A DNA stretch of 64,000 bases from Sphingobacterium zeae (GCF_030818895.1 NZ_JAUTBA010000001.1:310001-374000); one strand, 5' to 3'. Counted from the first letter of the stretch, positions 34,387 to 44,933 are shown. The notes: a model not told the origin generated them from the letters alone. Numbers and translations: made by a program.

Positions 34387-35469
34387 ATGTTAAAAAATAC
34401 CGCCCTTTCGGAGACGCACATTGCTTTAGGAGCAAAAATGGTTCCCTTTGCAGGCTTCAACATGCCGGTACAATATACGGGCATTAATGATGAGCACGAA
34501 ACAGTTCGTACAGGTGTAGGAGTTTTTGATGTAAGCCATATGGGTGAATTCATCCTAAAAGGTGAAAAAGCCCTGGACCTACTTCAAAAAATCTCTTCCA
34601 ATGATGTGTCAAAATTATACGATGGCAAAGTTCAATATGCTTATATCCCAAATGAAACTGGCGGTGTAGTTGATGACTTCCTAACTTACCGTATAGACGA
34701 TAAAACGTATTTTTTGGTTGTAAACGCGTCGAATATTGAAAAAGATTGGAACTGGATATCAAAGTATAATACGGATGGTGTAGAGATGAAAAATATCTCA
34801 GATCAAACTTCCTTATTTGCTGTTCAAGGTCCTAAGGCTGCTGATGCACTTCAATCGCTGACCGATATCGAATTAGCTCCCATGGAATATTACACTTTTG
34901 CAAAAGGTACATTTGCGGGTGTAGCGAATGTTTTGGTCTCTGCAACAGGATATACTGGCGCTGGAGGTTTTGAAATCTATGTGGCCAATGAAGATGCTCA
35001 GAAAGTTTGGGACGCTATTTTTGAGGCGGGTAAGCCTTATGGAATCAAACCAATTGGTTTAGGGGCCCGCGATACCCTACGCTTAGAAATGGGCTTCTGT
35101 CTATATGGAAATGATATCGATGATAATACATCGCCTCTAGAAGGGGGCTTAGGGTGGGTAACGAAGTTTACAAAAGACTTTGTGAACGCTAAAGCACTCA
35201 AAGCAGAGAAAGAAACTGGTTTAAAGAACAAGCTCGTCGGTTTCGAAATGATTGACAGAGGCATCCCACGTCATGATTACGAAATTGTCGATGCCGATGG
35301 AAATGTAATTGGACGTGTGACTTCGGGAACGCAATCACCAACATTAAAAAAATCAATTGGATTGGGTTATGTGGATACAGCTTTTTCAAAAGATGGCACT
35401 GAAATCTTCATTCTCATCCGTAATCAAAAAATCAAAGCAAAAGTGACAAAACCACCATTTGTGAAGTAA
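34387..35469 (+). CDS. gcvT: Aminomethyltransferase, T-protein of the glycine cleavage system
   Basis: The 360-residue T-protein releases ammonia from the aminomethyl-lipoyl H-protein and gives methylenetetrahydrofolate. Signatures include [11 protein letters not shown] near residue 45, [11 protein letters not shown] near residue 96, the folate-site [17 protein letters not shown] near residue 227, and [21 protein letters not shown] at the C-terminus. Length is standard. It is a monocistronic unit, 15.6 kb from gcvP, and has its own promoter box and terminator. Confidence 0.97.
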   Translation: MLKNTALSETHIALGAKMVPFAGFNMPVQYTGINDEHETVRTGVGVFDVSHMGEFILKGEKALDLLQKISSNDVSKLYDGKVQYAYIPNETGGVVDDFLTYRIDDKTYFLVVNASNIEKDWNWISKYNTDGVEMKNISDQTSLFAVQGPKAADALQSLTDIELAPMEYYTFAKGTFAGVANVLVSATGYTGAGGFEIYVANEDAQKVWDAIFEAGKPYGIKPIGLGARDTLRLEMGFCLYGNDIDDNTSPLEGGLGWVTKFTKDFVNAKALKAEKETGLKNKLVGFEMIDRGIPRHDYEIVDADGNVIGRVTSGTQSPTLKKSIGLGYVDTAFSKDGTEIFILIRNQKIKAKVTKPPFVK

Positions 35470-35470
35470 T

Positions 35471-35501
35471 AAAAAAAGCCTGCTTAAAGCAGGCTTTTTT
35501 T
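35471..35501. terminator. Bidirectional terminator after gcvT
   Basis: A stem around GCCTGCT with A- and T-runs, between gcvT and the converging small membrane gene; the right edge approaches the stop of that gene. Confidence 0.9.
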
Positions 35502-35502
35502 A

Positions 35503-35733
35503 TTACTTCTTCTTTTGTTTTGCAGTAGTTTGCTGTTTACCATTCTCCTTCTGCTGAATAAGCGACCGAACTCTTTTGCTCAAAACCACACGCAGATAGA
35601 TCAATACGACCAAAAAGGCAATAGACAATCCTGTTACCAGCATATTCCCGGCCTTATATCCTTCAAAACCACTGTAAATCAAAAATACAATGGCTAAACT
35701 TAAAACTATATTTAGAAAAAAATACTTTAACAT
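35503..35733 (-). CDS. Small two-helix membrane protein, basic tail
   Basis: The 76-residue protein has helices at about residues 3-22 and 30-50, then a Lys/Gln-rich cytoplasmic tail (KQQTTAKQKKK). It starts one base after the stop of the upstream membrane gene, so it is the last gene of the rhodanese operon. I recognise no family. Confidence 0.7.
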   Translation of the reverse strand: MLKYFFLNIVLSLAIVFLIYSGFEGYKAGNMLVTGLSIAFLVVLIYLRVVLSKRVRSLIQQKENGKQQTTAKQKKK

Positions 35734-35734
35734 A

Positions 35735-36034
35735 TTATTTTTTTATTACGCCTAATACCCGTTCTCTCCATCCACCAAAGAAATAGAATGCTCCACCAAC
35801 AATATTCAATAAAACAATTGCCAAAGCCATAACCATCCGTTCAGTATTGGAGATCGTTCTTGAAAGCATGATTTCCCGTAAAACCAAAATTACCCATAAC
35901 AGCGATAATAAGATCGAAAGGCTCCCTAGTATAGGGAAAATACCAAGGTTAAATATTCGCGCCAACATAGCAACGCTGTAAAAAGCAAGACTAAACAGGA
36001 AAGCTTGTTTAGTCTGATGCTCTAAATTCTTCAT
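35735..36034 (-). CDS. Three-helix membrane protein of unknown function
   Basis: The 99-residue protein has hydrophobic segments at about residues 10-28, 33-52 and 66-88. Its start lies one base after the rhodanese stop codon and one base before the next gene, so the three genes are tightly coupled. No motif is recognised. Confidence 0.7.
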   Translation of the reverse strand: MKNLEHQTKQAFLFSLAFYSVAMLARIFNLGIFPILGSLSILLSLLWVILVLREIMLSRTISNTERMVMALAIVLLNIVGGAFYFFGGWRERVLGVIKK

Positions 36035-36035
36035 C

Positions 36036-36356
36036 TTAATAAACGTCTAACTCGGGATCGATCTCTTCTTTCCAAGCCAGTATACCGCCTTTTAGATTTG
36101 CCAGGTTGTCAAAACCCTGTTGCTCCAATAACATGATTGCCTGCGCAGAACGTTTTCCTGAACGGCATTGTACGATAACTGGCTTATCCTTTGCGATCTT
36201 ATCCGCCTCGATCAATATGCCCGAAAGGGGTATATTCAATCCATTGAGATTTGATACTTCATATTCAAACGGTTCGCGAACATCAATCAATTGAAAATCC
36301 TCGTTGTTATCGATTTTATTCTTTAATTCTTCTACAGATACTTCTTTCATTTTCAA
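36036..36356 (-). CDS. Rhodanese-like domain protein
   Basis: The 106-residue single rhodanese domain has the catalytic loop VIVQCRSGKRSAQA with the cysteine near residue 62, and the N-terminal IDVREPFEYEVSNLNG. It is a GlpE/PspE-type small sulfurtransferase that can carry a persulfide. It is first in a three-gene operon with two small membrane proteins. A TATATTTG box lies 13 bases upstream of the start. Confidence 0.93.
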   Translation of the reverse strand: MKMKEVSVEELKNKIDNNEDFQLIDVREPFEYEVSNLNGLNIPLSGILIEADKIAKDKPVIVQCRSGKRSAQAIMLLEQQGFDNLANLKGGILAWKEEIDPELDVY

Positions 36357-36369
36357 ACAATTTAATAGT

Positions 36370-36377
36370 CAAATATA
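36370..36377 (-). promoter_or_regulatory. -7 promoter box of the rhodanese operon
   Basis: TATATTTG on the minus strand, an exact match, 13 bases before the start codon. Confidence 0.6.
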
Positions 36378-36448
36378 CTACATTTTTTCCGCCCTCTGTC
36401 CACTTATAGAATTTTCCTTATCTTCATGCAGATATTACTAAGCTTTAT

Positions 36449-37753
36449 ATGAATTCAATACCTAAAATTATTTTCTCCTTATCTTTGCTGGCAATTTCGG
36501 CAATTACCTATGGACAACAGGTTATTTCCAACCAGGAACGCCAAGATGTTAGCCGTATACTCACTACCTTGGCTGCTGACGGTATGCGTGGTAGGTCTGC
36601 GCTCGCCAAAGACATTGAAAAAGCAGCAGATTTTATTGCCGGCGAGATGAAAAGAATAGGTCTCACACCCTATGCGGAGCAAAGCTATAGACAATCTTTT
36701 GAACTAGATAAAATCTCTCCGTTGAGCAAATCTGCAACGGTAAATAACCAGATTATTCCTGTAGATCACATTATTTCACTTGGCCAACAGGTGGATTTGG
36801 AATGGGATAATAAAAGCGCTATAACTATTGTGAAAATAAAATCAGGTGATGATTTTTCGAAAGTATTTAGAGAACATTCTTTGTCCAAAGAAAATACACT
36901 TGTATTGGTGGATCCCTCTTTTGAAAACTATTTTGTCCGTTTTGGTCAAATGCTTAACGCTCCTAAATTTATCGAAGAGCCTACTGTACAGAAACCTTCA
37001 ATTGTCTATCTCCTGACAAAGGAAATCCCGACAACTTATAAAATTCAGATTAAAAAGGCCCTTCAAAAATTTCCATTGTTTAATGTGGCGGGCATTATTC
37101 CTGGAAAAAGTAAGCCTAACGAATATGTCATCTTTTCGGGACATTACGACCATATAGGTATTCTTCCGGCTGTTGGCCAAGATTCCATTGCCAATGGAGC
37201 AGATGATGATGCCTCGGGCGTGACAGCAATGCTGACCCTCGCAGATTATTACAAAAAACAGAATAAGAATGAAAGAACGCTTATTTTCGTTGCCTTTACA
37301 GCAGAAGAACTGGGTATGTACGGCTCAAAATATTTTTCCAACCATATTGATGCCGATCAAGTAGTTGCCATGATCAATATGGAAATGATTGGAAAAGATT
37401 CAAAATTCGGCCCTAATACCGTGTACATTACCGGATACGATCAATCCAATCTGGGCCAATTGATGCAGGAGAATCTGAAAAATACGACCTTCAAATTCTA
37501 CCCCGATCCTTATACTAAACAGAATCTGTTTTACCGAAGTGACAATGCAGTGCTTGCGGCCAAGGGGGTCCCGGCACATTCGTTCTCAACCTCCCAAATG
37601 GACAAGGATGAATACTATCACACCGTAAATGATGAAGTATCTACGCTAAACGTTCAAAATATCATCTCCAGTATAGAGGCTATCGCGATAGGTGCCTCAG
37701 GAATTGTAGAAGGCAGGCAAACACCTTCCCGCGTCGAAAAACTAAAAGATTAA
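36449..37753 (+). CDS. Secreted M28-family metallopeptidase
   Basis: The 434-residue protein has a signal peptide (SAITYGQ). A protease-associated-like region spans residues about 90-215, then comes the M28 zinc domain. Ligands are visible in FSGHYDHIG, NGADDDASGVTAM (bridging aspartate), FTAEELGMYGS (catalytic glutamate pair) and INMEMIGKDS; the last zinc ligand is in EYYHTVND. It is a co-catalytic two-zinc aminopeptidase. Its substrate is not determinable. Its stop codon overlaps that of the convergent acetyltransferase gene in a shared TTAA. Confidence 0.92.
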   Translation: MNSIPKIIFSLSLLAISAITYGQQVISNQERQDVSRILTTLAADGMRGRSALAKDIEKAADFIAGEMKRIGLTPYAEQSYRQSFELDKISPLSKSATVNNQIIPVDHIISLGQQVDLEWDNKSAITIVKIKSGDDFSKVFREHSLSKENTLVLVDPSFENYFVRFGQMLNAPKFIEEPTVQKPSIVYLLTKEIPTTYKIQIKKALQKFPLFNVAGIIPGKSKPNEYVIFSGHYDHIGILPAVGQDSIANGADDDASGVTAMLTLADYYKKQNKNERTLIFVAFTAEELGMYGSKYFSNHIDADQVVAMINMEMIGKDSKFGPNTVYITGYDQSNLGQLMQENLKNTTFKFYPDPYTKQNLFYRSDNAVLAAKGVPAHSFSTSQMDKDEYYHTVNDEVSTLNVQNIISSIEAIAIGASGIVEGRQTPSRVEKLKD

Positions 37754-38250
37754 GAAACAGCAGTCGCTTTGACTTCCTTTTGCATGACATAGTCGTTCAG
37801 TACATAGTCATAATAAGGAATATCAACGGTTTGAACTACTTTAAAGCCCTGCTTCAGATAAAAATGATAAGCAGGGTTATTCCTGTTTACATTCAGTTCA
37901 AGAATACCTCTTCCTTTTAAAACTGTTTTTTCTGAAGCGAACTCTATCAGTGTTTTTCCGAACCCTTTACCCTGTACACCAGGCATCAAGTAGAGTTTTT
38001 CGATACGTACGCGGTCTTCGAGCGTCTTCAATGCGATAAATCCTTGCCCGATACCATCTTCCTTCAATACATAAAAAAACTGACCATTGACCATACTTTC
38101 CGCAAGTCCTTCCACTGTATAATTTTTTTCCAGCATAAAGTCGATTTGATCTTGCGAAAGTACTTCAGCATAAGTAAGCGGCCAAATGATATAAGCCATA
38201 TTGGAAATGCTTCTGATATCGCTTTGCTCCGCCAGTTCGATTGTTATCAT
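37750..38250 (-). CDS. GNAT-family N-acetyltransferase
   Basis: The 166-residue protein has the acetyl-CoA-binding signature LYLMPGVQGKGFGKTLIEF (Q/R-x-x-G-x-G/A) near residue 90 and AYHFYLKQGFKVV at the C-terminus. The acceptor is unknown. The start overlaps the stop of the upstream gene by four bases, making it the last member of the secA-led operon. No terminator separates it from the convergent M28 gene. Confidence 0.87.
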   Translation of the reverse strand: MITIELAEQSDIRSISNMAYIIWPLTYAEVLSQDQIDFMLEKNYTVEGLAESMVNGQFFYVLKEDGIGQGFIALKTLEDRVRIEKLYLMPGVQGKGFGKTLIEFASEKTVLKGRGILELNVNRNNPAYHFYLKQGFKVVQTVDIPYYDYVLNDYVMQKEVKATAVS

Positions 38251-38825
38251 GTGATCTTCTCTCCTATTAAAATGTATTTTACTTGGGAAAATTCAAGAAT
38301 AAATAAGCCATCCTTTTCCATTTCGTATTCCTTATCGTTTATCTTGATCAATCCCGTATACTTATTATCTTCGTCCTTATCAGCGCTAACTATCAAAATT
38401 CGCTCGCCTTCTGCCTTCCATTTGGTAAACCCTGTTGTCACAAAATAATAACGAAAGCCGTTGGAAAAAAGGACAATATTGATCTGCTCAAGATAGGCCC
38501 GATAATAGCCTAAATCCAACTGATCCGAAACGATATTTACCGCTTTATATTGATGTGCTATAAGGTATTCGATCGCAGCTTTTAGAAAAGCAACATCATA
38601 AGAAATCACCTTCAGGTTCTCCTGAGACGCATCAATGGCATTTTTTGTAAAAACAATATCGAACTTATACCCTCGTGCATCCAGTAAATCCATTGTTCTT
38701 TCTTCGATTACAATGGTTGGGCTCCATTCCAACAGCTGGCCCAGATCCTCTTCATCAATAAGGAAGAGATCTTCAATCAGTAATGCCGGTTCCTGATTTT
38801 CTCGGACAATATGGTGCGATGACAT
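38247..38825 (-). CDS. Conserved protein of unknown function
   Basis: The 192-residue protein begins MSSHHIVRENQEPALLIEDL, a start I recall from Sphingobacteriaceae proteins of unclear annotation (some are labelled thiamin pyrophosphokinase). I see no kinase motif: the central region ISYDVAFLKAAIEYLIAHQY looks helical, and the C-terminal part (YYFVTTGFTKWKAEGERIL) beta-rich. A resemblance to the two-domain thiamin pyrophosphokinase shape is possible but not shown. It lies between the M20 hydrolase (9-base gap) and the GNAT gene (overlap). Confidence 0.65.
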   Translation of the reverse strand: MSSHHIVRENQEPALLIEDLFLIDEEDLGQLLEWSPTIVIEERTMDLLDARGYKFDIVFTKNAIDASQENLKVISYDVAFLKAAIEYLIAHQYKAVNIVSDQLDLGYYRAYLEQINIVLFSNGFRYYFVTTGFTKWKAEGERILIVSADKDEDNKYTGLIKINDKEYEMEKDGLFILEFSQVKYILIGEKIT

Positions 38826-38834
38826 GGGATGAAT

Positions 38835-40025
38835 TTAATATCCGAGCCTACGCAAGGTGATGTAAGCCATTAATCCCGTGCTAATCTCCAAAGAAGCCTC
38901 ATCCACGTCAAATGTGGGCGTATGTACAGCAGAAGATATCCCTCGTGCCGCATTACCTGTACCCAAACGATAAAAACAAGCGTCGATTTCCTGCGAATAA
39001 TACGAAAAATCTTCCGCCGCAGGCCACAGATCCAAGTCAACAACGCTTTCTTTTCCAAGATATTCCTCTGCAAAAGCACGCGCACTTTTAGTGAGTTCAG
39101 GCTCATTGATTAGAAAGGGATATCCTTTACGAACTTCAAATTCACAGGTCGCCCCCATGCTTTCGGCGATTCCAACAGCAATTTTCACCATTCTTTCGTG
39201 GGCTTCAGCCCGCCATTTCTCGTCAAATGTGCGAAATGTACCTTCCAAATAAACCTGATCGGGGATAATATTTGTAGCCCCATTAGCCATTATCTTTCCA
39301 AAAGATAATACCGTTGGTGTACGCGGGTCTGCAAAGCGACTGGCTACCTGTTGCAAAGCGGTAATAATCTGAGCTGTGATCACAATGGGATCGATATTCT
39401 GATGTGGGTGAGCTCCGTGTCCGCCTCTTCCTTTTACAGTCATAAATAGTTCGTCGCATGAAGCCATATATTTACCTTCACGGAATCCAACTTTTCCCAC
39501 TTCAATAAAAGGCATTACATGCTGTCCTATAATTGCCGATGGAGCAGGATCTTGTAACGCCCCTTCTTTTATCATCAAAGAGGCACCGCCTGGTAGGCGC
39601 TCCTCGCCGGGTTGGAAGATCAATTTGATGTTTCCTCCAAATTCAGCTTTTAGGCTATGCAATATTTTAGCTGTCCCCAAAAGAGAAGATGTATGTACAT
39701 CATGGCCACAGGCATGCATTACTCCTGGGTTTTTGGATGCATATGAACGACCCTCCACTTCTTGAATGGGTAAAGCATCCATATCTGCACGCAATGCAAT
39801 TACTTCATTGGAAGATAGGTTACCCGTGATTAAAGCGACAATCCCCGTATCTGCTTTAGTCTCATAGGGAATTCCCAATTGATCCAGCTGCGATTTTACA
39901 AAGGCCGAGGTATTGTATTCTTCAAAGGAAAGTTCAGGATTCTGATGAAGATGTCTACGATTGGAAACCGTATCTTCAAAATATTGATGAGCTAGGGCCA
40001 GGACTTTTTCTTTCGTACTTGCCAT
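38835..40025 (-). CDS. M20-family amidohydrolase (N-acyl-amino-acid amidohydrolase-like)
   Basis: The 396-residue protein has the M20D pattern: HACGHDVHTSSLLGTA (metal ligands), FQPGEERLPGGASLMI, and GQHVMPFIEVGKVG. The dimerisation domain includes GRGGHGAHPHQNIDP, and the C-terminal metal ligand is in AAEDFSYYSQ. Members remove acyl groups from amino acids (hippurate, indole-acetyl-amino acids, or diaminopimelate intermediates). The substrate cannot be assigned. It lies in the secA operon, 15 bases after the SPOR gene. Confidence 0.92.
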   Translation of the reverse strand: MASTKEKVLALAHQYFEDTVSNRRHLHQNPELSFEEYNTSAFVKSQLDQLGIPYETKADTGIVALITGNLSSNEVIALRADMDALPIQEVEGRSYASKNPGVMHACGHDVHTSSLLGTAKILHSLKAEFGGNIKLIFQPGEERLPGGASLMIKEGALQDPAPSAIIGQHVMPFIEVGKVGFREGKYMASCDELFMTVKGRGGHGAHPHQNIDPIVITAQIITALQQVASRFADPRTPTVLSFGKIMANGATNIIPDQVYLEGTFRTFDEKWRAEAHERMVKIAVGIAESMGATCEFEVRKGYPFLINEPELTKSARAFAEEYLGKESVVDLDLWPAAEDFSYYSQEIDACFYRLGTGNAARGISSAVHTPTFDVDEASLEISTGLMAYITLRRLGY

Positions 40026-40040
40026 AAAAGGTTGATTGAT

Positions 40041-40499
40041 TTATTGATAGACAAAAACGTTCTCCGAAAATACAAAGACATTGCTAAAATATTGACGTAA
40101 CTCGCGCATGAAGGCATTTGCCTCCGATCGACTTCTAAAATCTCCTACCTTGACGCGATAATTGGGTTCATCATAGGTGATATAAGTATCAATATCTTTA
40201 TACATGTTTCGGAAACGTGTCTGTTCCGAAAACGCTTGATTTCTGCTCGATCCAGCAAATATCTGGACACGGAAGCCTCTTACTTTGACCCGCGATGCCG
40301 CAGATCGGACAATGGGCTTAGAAGGTACTACTGTCGCTTTGCTTTCGACAGGATTGATTCCCATAGCTGCCCTGAAATTTTGAAGCTGTGTAATCAACGT
40401 ATCTTTGGTTACAATTACTCCACCTTTTTCCTGCGCGTTCGCTTGAACAACAGAAAACAACACAAGTACATGTACGAAAATCAATCCTCTCTTCAGCAT
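40041..40499 (-). CDS. Secreted SPOR-domain protein
   Basis: The 152-residue protein has a signal peptide ending in VQANAQ. The C-terminal SPOR domain runs from about residue 72 (VKVRGFRVQIFAGSSRNQAFS, then YRVKVGDFRSRSEANAFMREL). SPOR domains bind peptidoglycan stripped of stem peptides, usually at division sites. The short linker between (residues 25-70) is disordered-like. It lies 20 bases after secA and 15 before the M20 gene, so it is co-transcribed. Confidence 0.9.
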   Translation of the reverse strand: MLKRGLIFVHVLVLFSVVQANAQEKGGVIVTKDTLITQLQNFRAAMGINPVESKATVVPSKPIVRSAASRVKVRGFRVQIFAGSSRNQAFSEQTRFRNMYKDIDTYITYDEPNYRVKVGDFRSRSEANAFMRELRQYFSNVFVFSENVFVYQ

Positions 40500-40519
40500 A
40501 GTTTAACCGTTCTTATCGA

Positions 40520-43500
40520 TTAGTTATTTGCGCCGTGGCAATTTTTATATTTTTTTCCTGAACCACAAGGACACTCGTCATTGCGTCCAACCGTATTTTC
40601 ATTACGAACAGGTTCTTTTGGTCCATCGTTCACATCTTCTTCACTGACACCTGTAGGTGATGTCAACTCCGCTTTTGTTTCAACAGTTTTAACTGGAGCC
40701 TGTTGCACTTGTCTTGCTTGCATTGAAGTCGGCTCTTGACCAGGGATCTCCCCTTTGAAAATAAAGCTTACCACATCCTTATTCATGGAAGCCAACATTC
40801 CTTTGAACAAATCAAATGCCTCCATTTTATAAATGATAATCGGATCTTTCTGTTCATAAACAGCATTCTGAACGGATTGTTTCAAATCATCCATTTCACG
40901 CAGGTGCTCTTTCCAAGCCTCATCGATTAAGGCCAAAACAATTCCTTTTTCAAAAGACTTAAAAACTTCTTTACCGTTGCTTTCAATCGCTTTTTTCAAA
41001 TTGGCCGAAACCTGAATGCCACGGATACCATCGGTAAATGGAATGACTACGTTTTCGACAATTTGACCTCTTTCTGCATATACATTATTCAGAACAGGTA
41101 CCGTCAAAGCACCAACGGCTTCAATTTTATGATGATAAGCATCGAGTGCATGCTCGAAAAGACGTTCCGTCAAGGCTTCAATTTTACCTTGAGCAAATTC
41201 TTCTGCGGTAATTTCTGGTGTGATTGCAAAAATACGGATTACTTCAATTTGAAAATCTTCGTAGTTACCTTGTTCTTTTGCTTCAACGACAATTTCTTCG
41301 GCTACATCAAAAATCATGTTGTTCAAATCCACGTCTAAACGTTCTCCAAACAAGGCGTTTTTTCGCTTTGAATAGATGACGGTACGTTGTGAATTCATGA
41401 CATCGTCATACTCCAATAGGCGTTTACGGATCCCGAAGTTATTCTCTTCCACTTTACGTTGCGCACGCTCGATGGATTTGGTCAACATACTATGTTGCAT
41501 CACTTCGCCCTCTTCGACTCCCATTTTCACCATGATGTTAGAAATCCGCTCCGAAGCAAATAAACGCATCAAGTTGTCTTCAAGTGAAACAAAGAATTGC
41601 GATGAACCTGGATCTCCTTGACGACCAGCACGACCACGTAACTGACGGTCAACACGACGAGATTCGTGTCTTTCGGTACCGATAATGGCAAGACCTCCAG
41701 CTTTTTTCACTTCCTCGGTCAATTTAATATCCGTACCACGACCAGCCATATTTGTAGCGATAGTCACCTGTCCGGGACGTCCAGCTTCAGCAACGATATC
41801 AGCTTCTTTTTGGTGTAACTTAGCATTCAAAACATTATGTTTGATCTTACGCAGTTGGAGCATACGACTTAACAACTCCGAAATCTCTACAGATGTCGTT
41901 CCGACCAATACTGGACGTCCTGCATCTGTCAATCGTTGAATTTCTTCGGCTACTGCATTGTATTTTTCACGCGCAGTACGATAAATCAAATCTTGACGGT
42001 CATCCCGTTGAGCCACACGATTGGTTGGAATCTCGACTACATCAAGTTTGTAAATTTCCCAAAGCTCACCAGCCTCGGTTGATGCCGTACCAGTCATACC
42101 CGAAAGCTTGTGGTACATGCGGAAATAGTTTTGCAATGTAATCGTTGCGTAAGTTTGTGTAGCATCTTCTACTTTCACATTTTCCTTTGCTTCGATCGCC
42201 TGGTGCAAGCCATCCGAGTAACGACGGCCGTCCATGATACGACCTGTTTGCTCATCAACAATTTTTACTTTACCTTCATCAACGATATATTCAACGTCAT
42301 TTTCAAACAAGGTATAAGCTTTTAACAGCTGGTTGATCGAGTGAATACGCTCTGCTTTGATTGAATAATCACGCAACATGTCTTCTTTCTGAGCTGCCTT
42401 TTCTTCCAAAGTCAACGAAGACTTTTCAATTTCAGCAATTTCAGTACCAACATCTGGTAAAATAAAGAAGGAAGGATCCTCTCCAGTTGCTGTAATCAAC
42501 TCGATACCTTTCTCTGTCAATTCTACTTGATTGTTCTTTTCGTCTATAACAAAATAAAGCTCTGCATCTACTTTAGGCATATTTTTATTTTGCTCCTGCA
42601 TATAGTAATTCTCAACTTTTTGCAAGATAGATCGGTTTGCACCCTCACTTAAGAATTTGATTAAAGCTTTATTTTTAGGTAAACCTCTATAAGCTCTCAA
42701 TAGTGCTAAACCACCGCCTTCAACATCAGAATCACCGGAGGCCAATGCTTTTTTAGCATCATTCAAAACGGTATTGATATATGCTTTCTGAACGTGCACC
42801 AAGCGCTCAATACGTGGTTTCAATTGGTAAAACTCATGTTGATCACCACGTGGAATTGGACCAGAGATAATCAAAGGCGTACGGGCATCATCAATCAATA
42901 CGGAGTCAACCTCATCGACCATGGCAAAGTGTAATTTTCCTTGCACCAATGCGTCCGGAGTCTGAACCATATTATCACGTAAATAATCGAAACCAAACTC
43001 GTTATTCGTACCATATACGATATCCGATTGATAAGCTTTACGACGTTGCGGAGAATTTGGTTGATGTTTATCGATACAGTCAACAGATAGCCCGTGGAAC
43101 TCAAATAATGGAGCATTCCACTCCGAGTCACGACGAGCAAGGTAATCGTTCACCGTTACGATGTGCACGCCTTGACCAGAAAGAGCATTTAAATAAGTAG
43201 GTAACGTTCCTACCAAGGTTTTACCCTCTCCCGTGGCCATCTCAGCGATTTTTCCGCTATGTAAGACAATACCACCAATCAATTGGACATCGTAATGAAC
43301 CATGTTCCAAGTGACTTCAGTACCAGCTGCCATCCATTTGTTTTTCCAAATTGCTTTATCTCCATTGATGACAACATTTGGTTTGTAAACAGCCAGTTCT
43401 CTATCAAAATCGTTGGCAGTAACCTCTAATTCTTCGTTTTCCGTCAAACGTCTGGAAGTTTCTTTAACCACGGCAAATGCCTCCGGCAAAATATCCTTCA

Positions 43501-43807
43501 ATACCTCTTCCAACTTCTTATCACGGTCTTTGGACAGTTTGTCCACTTGCTCGTAAATAGAAGTTTTCTTTGCCATATCATCCTCATCTTCTTCCGCTTC
43601 CTTCTTTAGCGAATCAATTTCTTGGTCAATATCTGCTAGGTAATTCTTAATTCTTTCTTTGAAATCAACGGTCTTGGCACGTAACTCGTCATTGGTTAGA
43701 TTTGAAAGCTTCTCATATTCAGCTTTGATTTGGTCTACCACAGGCTGAATTCCCTTGATATCTCTCTCGGATTTACTTCCAAATAATTTACTTAAAAACT
43801 TTAACAT
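40520..43807 (-). CDS. secA: Preprotein translocase ATPase SecA
   Basis: The 1095-residue motor of Sec export is longer than E. coli SecA (901), mainly through an insertion in nucleotide-binding domain 1 (about residues 350-470), as usual in Bacteroidota. Signs are Walker [18 protein letters not shown] (near residue 190), the DEAD-like [44 protein letters not shown], and the C-terminal zinc-binding tail [17 protein letters not shown]. The tail also binds SecB or lipids. It heads a five-gene operon with the SPOR, M20, unknown and GNAT genes. The leader lacks an exact -7 box. Confidence 0.98.
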   Translation of the reverse strand: MLKFLSKLFGSKSERDIKGIQPVVDQIKAEYEKLSNLTNDELRAKTVDFKERIKNYLADIDQEIDSLKKEAEEDEDDMAKKTSIYEQVDKLSKDRDKKLEEVLKDILPEAFAVVKETSRRLTENEELEVTANDFDRELAVYKPNVVINGDKAIWKNKWMAAGTEVTWNMVHYDVQLIGGIVLHSGKIAEMATGEGKTLVGTLPTYLNALSGQGVHIVTVNDYLARRDSEWNAPLFEFHGLSVDCIDKHQPNSPQRRKAYQSDIVYGTNNEFGFDYLRDNMVQTPDALVQGKLHFAMVDEVDSVLIDDARTPLIISGPIPRGDQHEFYQLKPRIERLVHVQKAYINTVLNDAKKALASGDSDVEGGGLALLRAYRGLPKNKALIKFLSEGANRSILQKVENYYMQEQNKNMPKVDAELYFVIDEKNNQVELTEKGIELITATGEDPSFFILPDVGTEIAEIEKSSLTLEEKAAQKEDMLRDYSIKAERIHSINQLLKAYTLFENDVEYIVDEGKVKIVDEQTGRIMDGRRYSDGLHQAIEAKENVKVEDATQTYATITLQNYFRMYHKLSGMTGTASTEAGELWEIYKLDVVEIPTNRVAQRDDRQDLIYRTAREKYNAVAEEIQRLTDAGRPVLVGTTSVEISELLSRMLQLRKIKHNVLNAKLHQKEADIVAEAGRPGQVTIATNMAGRGTDIKLTEEVKKAGGLAIIGTERHESRRVDRQLRGRAGRQGDPGSSQFFVSLEDNLMRLFASERISNIMVKMGVEEGEVMQHSMLTKSIERAQRKVEENNFGIRKRLLEYDDVMNSQRTVIYSKRKNALFGERLDVDLNNMIFDVAEEIVVEAKEQGNYEDFQIEVIRIFAITPEITAEEFAQGKIEALTERLFEHALDAYHHKIEAVGALTVPVLNNVYAERGQIVENVVIPFTDGIRGIQVSANLKKAIESNGKEVFKSFEKGIVLALIDEAWKEHLREMDDLKQSVQNAVYEQKDPIIIYKMEAFDLFKGMLASMNKDVVSFIFKGEIPGQEPTSMQARQVQQAPVKTVETKAELTSPTGVSEEDVNDGPKEPVRNENTVGRNDECPCGSGKKYKNCHGANN

Positions 43808-44063
43808 AATTTTTTTTCTATCTCAACTTAAGATTTTGTACAATAATGACTCCAAAGTAAAATTGCAGACAATTTGACACTAATCGGGCAAATTTAGTTA
43901 TTAGATATGATATCTAACAGCTTAGACCCATTTTTTTTACGTTATTTTTTTGAATATGTCAGTTCCCTAATGCTATCAGGAGGCCAAGATATATTTGTGT
44001 TCGTTTAGTGCTTTTTACAGGCTTTTTTGAACACAATATAAGGACCTACTGGTAGCAGCTAAC

Positions 44064-44933
44064 TTATGACAAAAATAATTTCTTTTCCGAATGCGGTATA
44101 AAGCCAAGTTCCTGAGCCTTTTCAAACATCTTGGTAATTGCGTTACGTCCTTCAATGCCCAACGCTACTGAATATTTATTGACATAAAGTTCGATATGCT
44201 TGTACATCACCTCTTCACTCATTTCCTGTGCATGTGCGCGAATAAACTCAAGACCAGACTTTGGATTGGCAAATGCAAACTCCACACTATCTTTCAAGAT
44301 TGCATTCAATGTATCTTTCACTTCTTCCGGTAGACTACGTTTTACAACAATTCCGCCAAGAGGAATCGGAAATTTTGTCGTTTTCTCCCAATAGTCCCCG
44401 AGATCGACAACTTTATGCAATCCTTTTTCCGCATAGGTGAATCTATTTTCGTGAATAATCAATCCTAAATCAATAGAACCATCCAATAAGGCGCCTTCGA
44501 TATCAGAAAAAACCAGTTCTACTTTATTTTTCAATTCAGGGAAAGCCAAGCTCAATAAAAAATTAGCCGTTGTATATTTTCCTGGATAGCCAACTTTCAA
44601 TTGATCGAATGCTTCCATGCTTTCTGCCCGTTCCAATTTTTGTTGCAGCAATTTTGCTAATTTGGGATCCTTGGTAATCAGCATAGGCCCCACACCGAAA
44701 CCCAATGCGCTTCCCGCATCAAGTAATTCATAGTCCTCAACAGCATAGGCGAAAGCATGATAACTTAGTTTGGTAATATCAAGCTCGCCTTGAAAAGCTT
44801 TTAAGTTTAAGGTCTCCACATCGTGATATTCCACTTCAAAATCCAATCCCTTAGTATCTATCTTATGATGAATCAATGCATCAAAAATAAATGTATCATT
44901 GGGGCATGGAGAAAATCCTAATGTTAATTTCAT
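44064..44933 (-). CDS. mqnD: 1,4-dihydroxy-6-naphthoate synthase (futalosine pathway)
   Basis: The product is 289 residues from the ATG at 44933 (MKLTLGFSPCPNDTFIFDAL), the characteristic MqnD start. It makes 1,4-dihydroxy-6-naphthoate from cyclic dehypoxanthinylfutalosine in menaquinone synthesis. The fold is that of a periplasmic-binding-protein-like enzyme, with GLIIHENRFTYAEKGLHKV and KFPIPLGGIVVKRSL in the centre. The earlier in-frame codons are rejected because the ATG gives the conserved N-terminus. It lies downstream of surE and a membrane gene, with its own TAAATTTG box. The other mqn genes are not in the window. Confidence 0.93.
   Translation of the reverse strand: MKLTLGFSPCPNDTFIFDALIHHKIDTKGLDFEVEYHDVETLNLKAFQGELDITKLSYHAFAYAVEDYELLDAGSALGFGVGPMLITKDPKLAKLLQQKLERAESMEAFDQLKVGYPGKYTTANFLLSLAFPELKNKVELVFSDIEGALLDGSIDLGLIIHENRFTYAEKGLHKVVDLGDYWEKTTKFPIPLGGIVVKRSLPEEVKDTLNAILKDSVEFAFANPKSGLEFIRAHAQEMSEEVMYKHIELYVNKYSVALGIEGRNAITKMFEKAQELGFIPHSEKKLFLS

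Noticed and set aside
41063..41338. Several 80-90 residue plus-strand frames inside secA
   Set aside because: Antisense shadows of a full-length, fully conserved secA gene.
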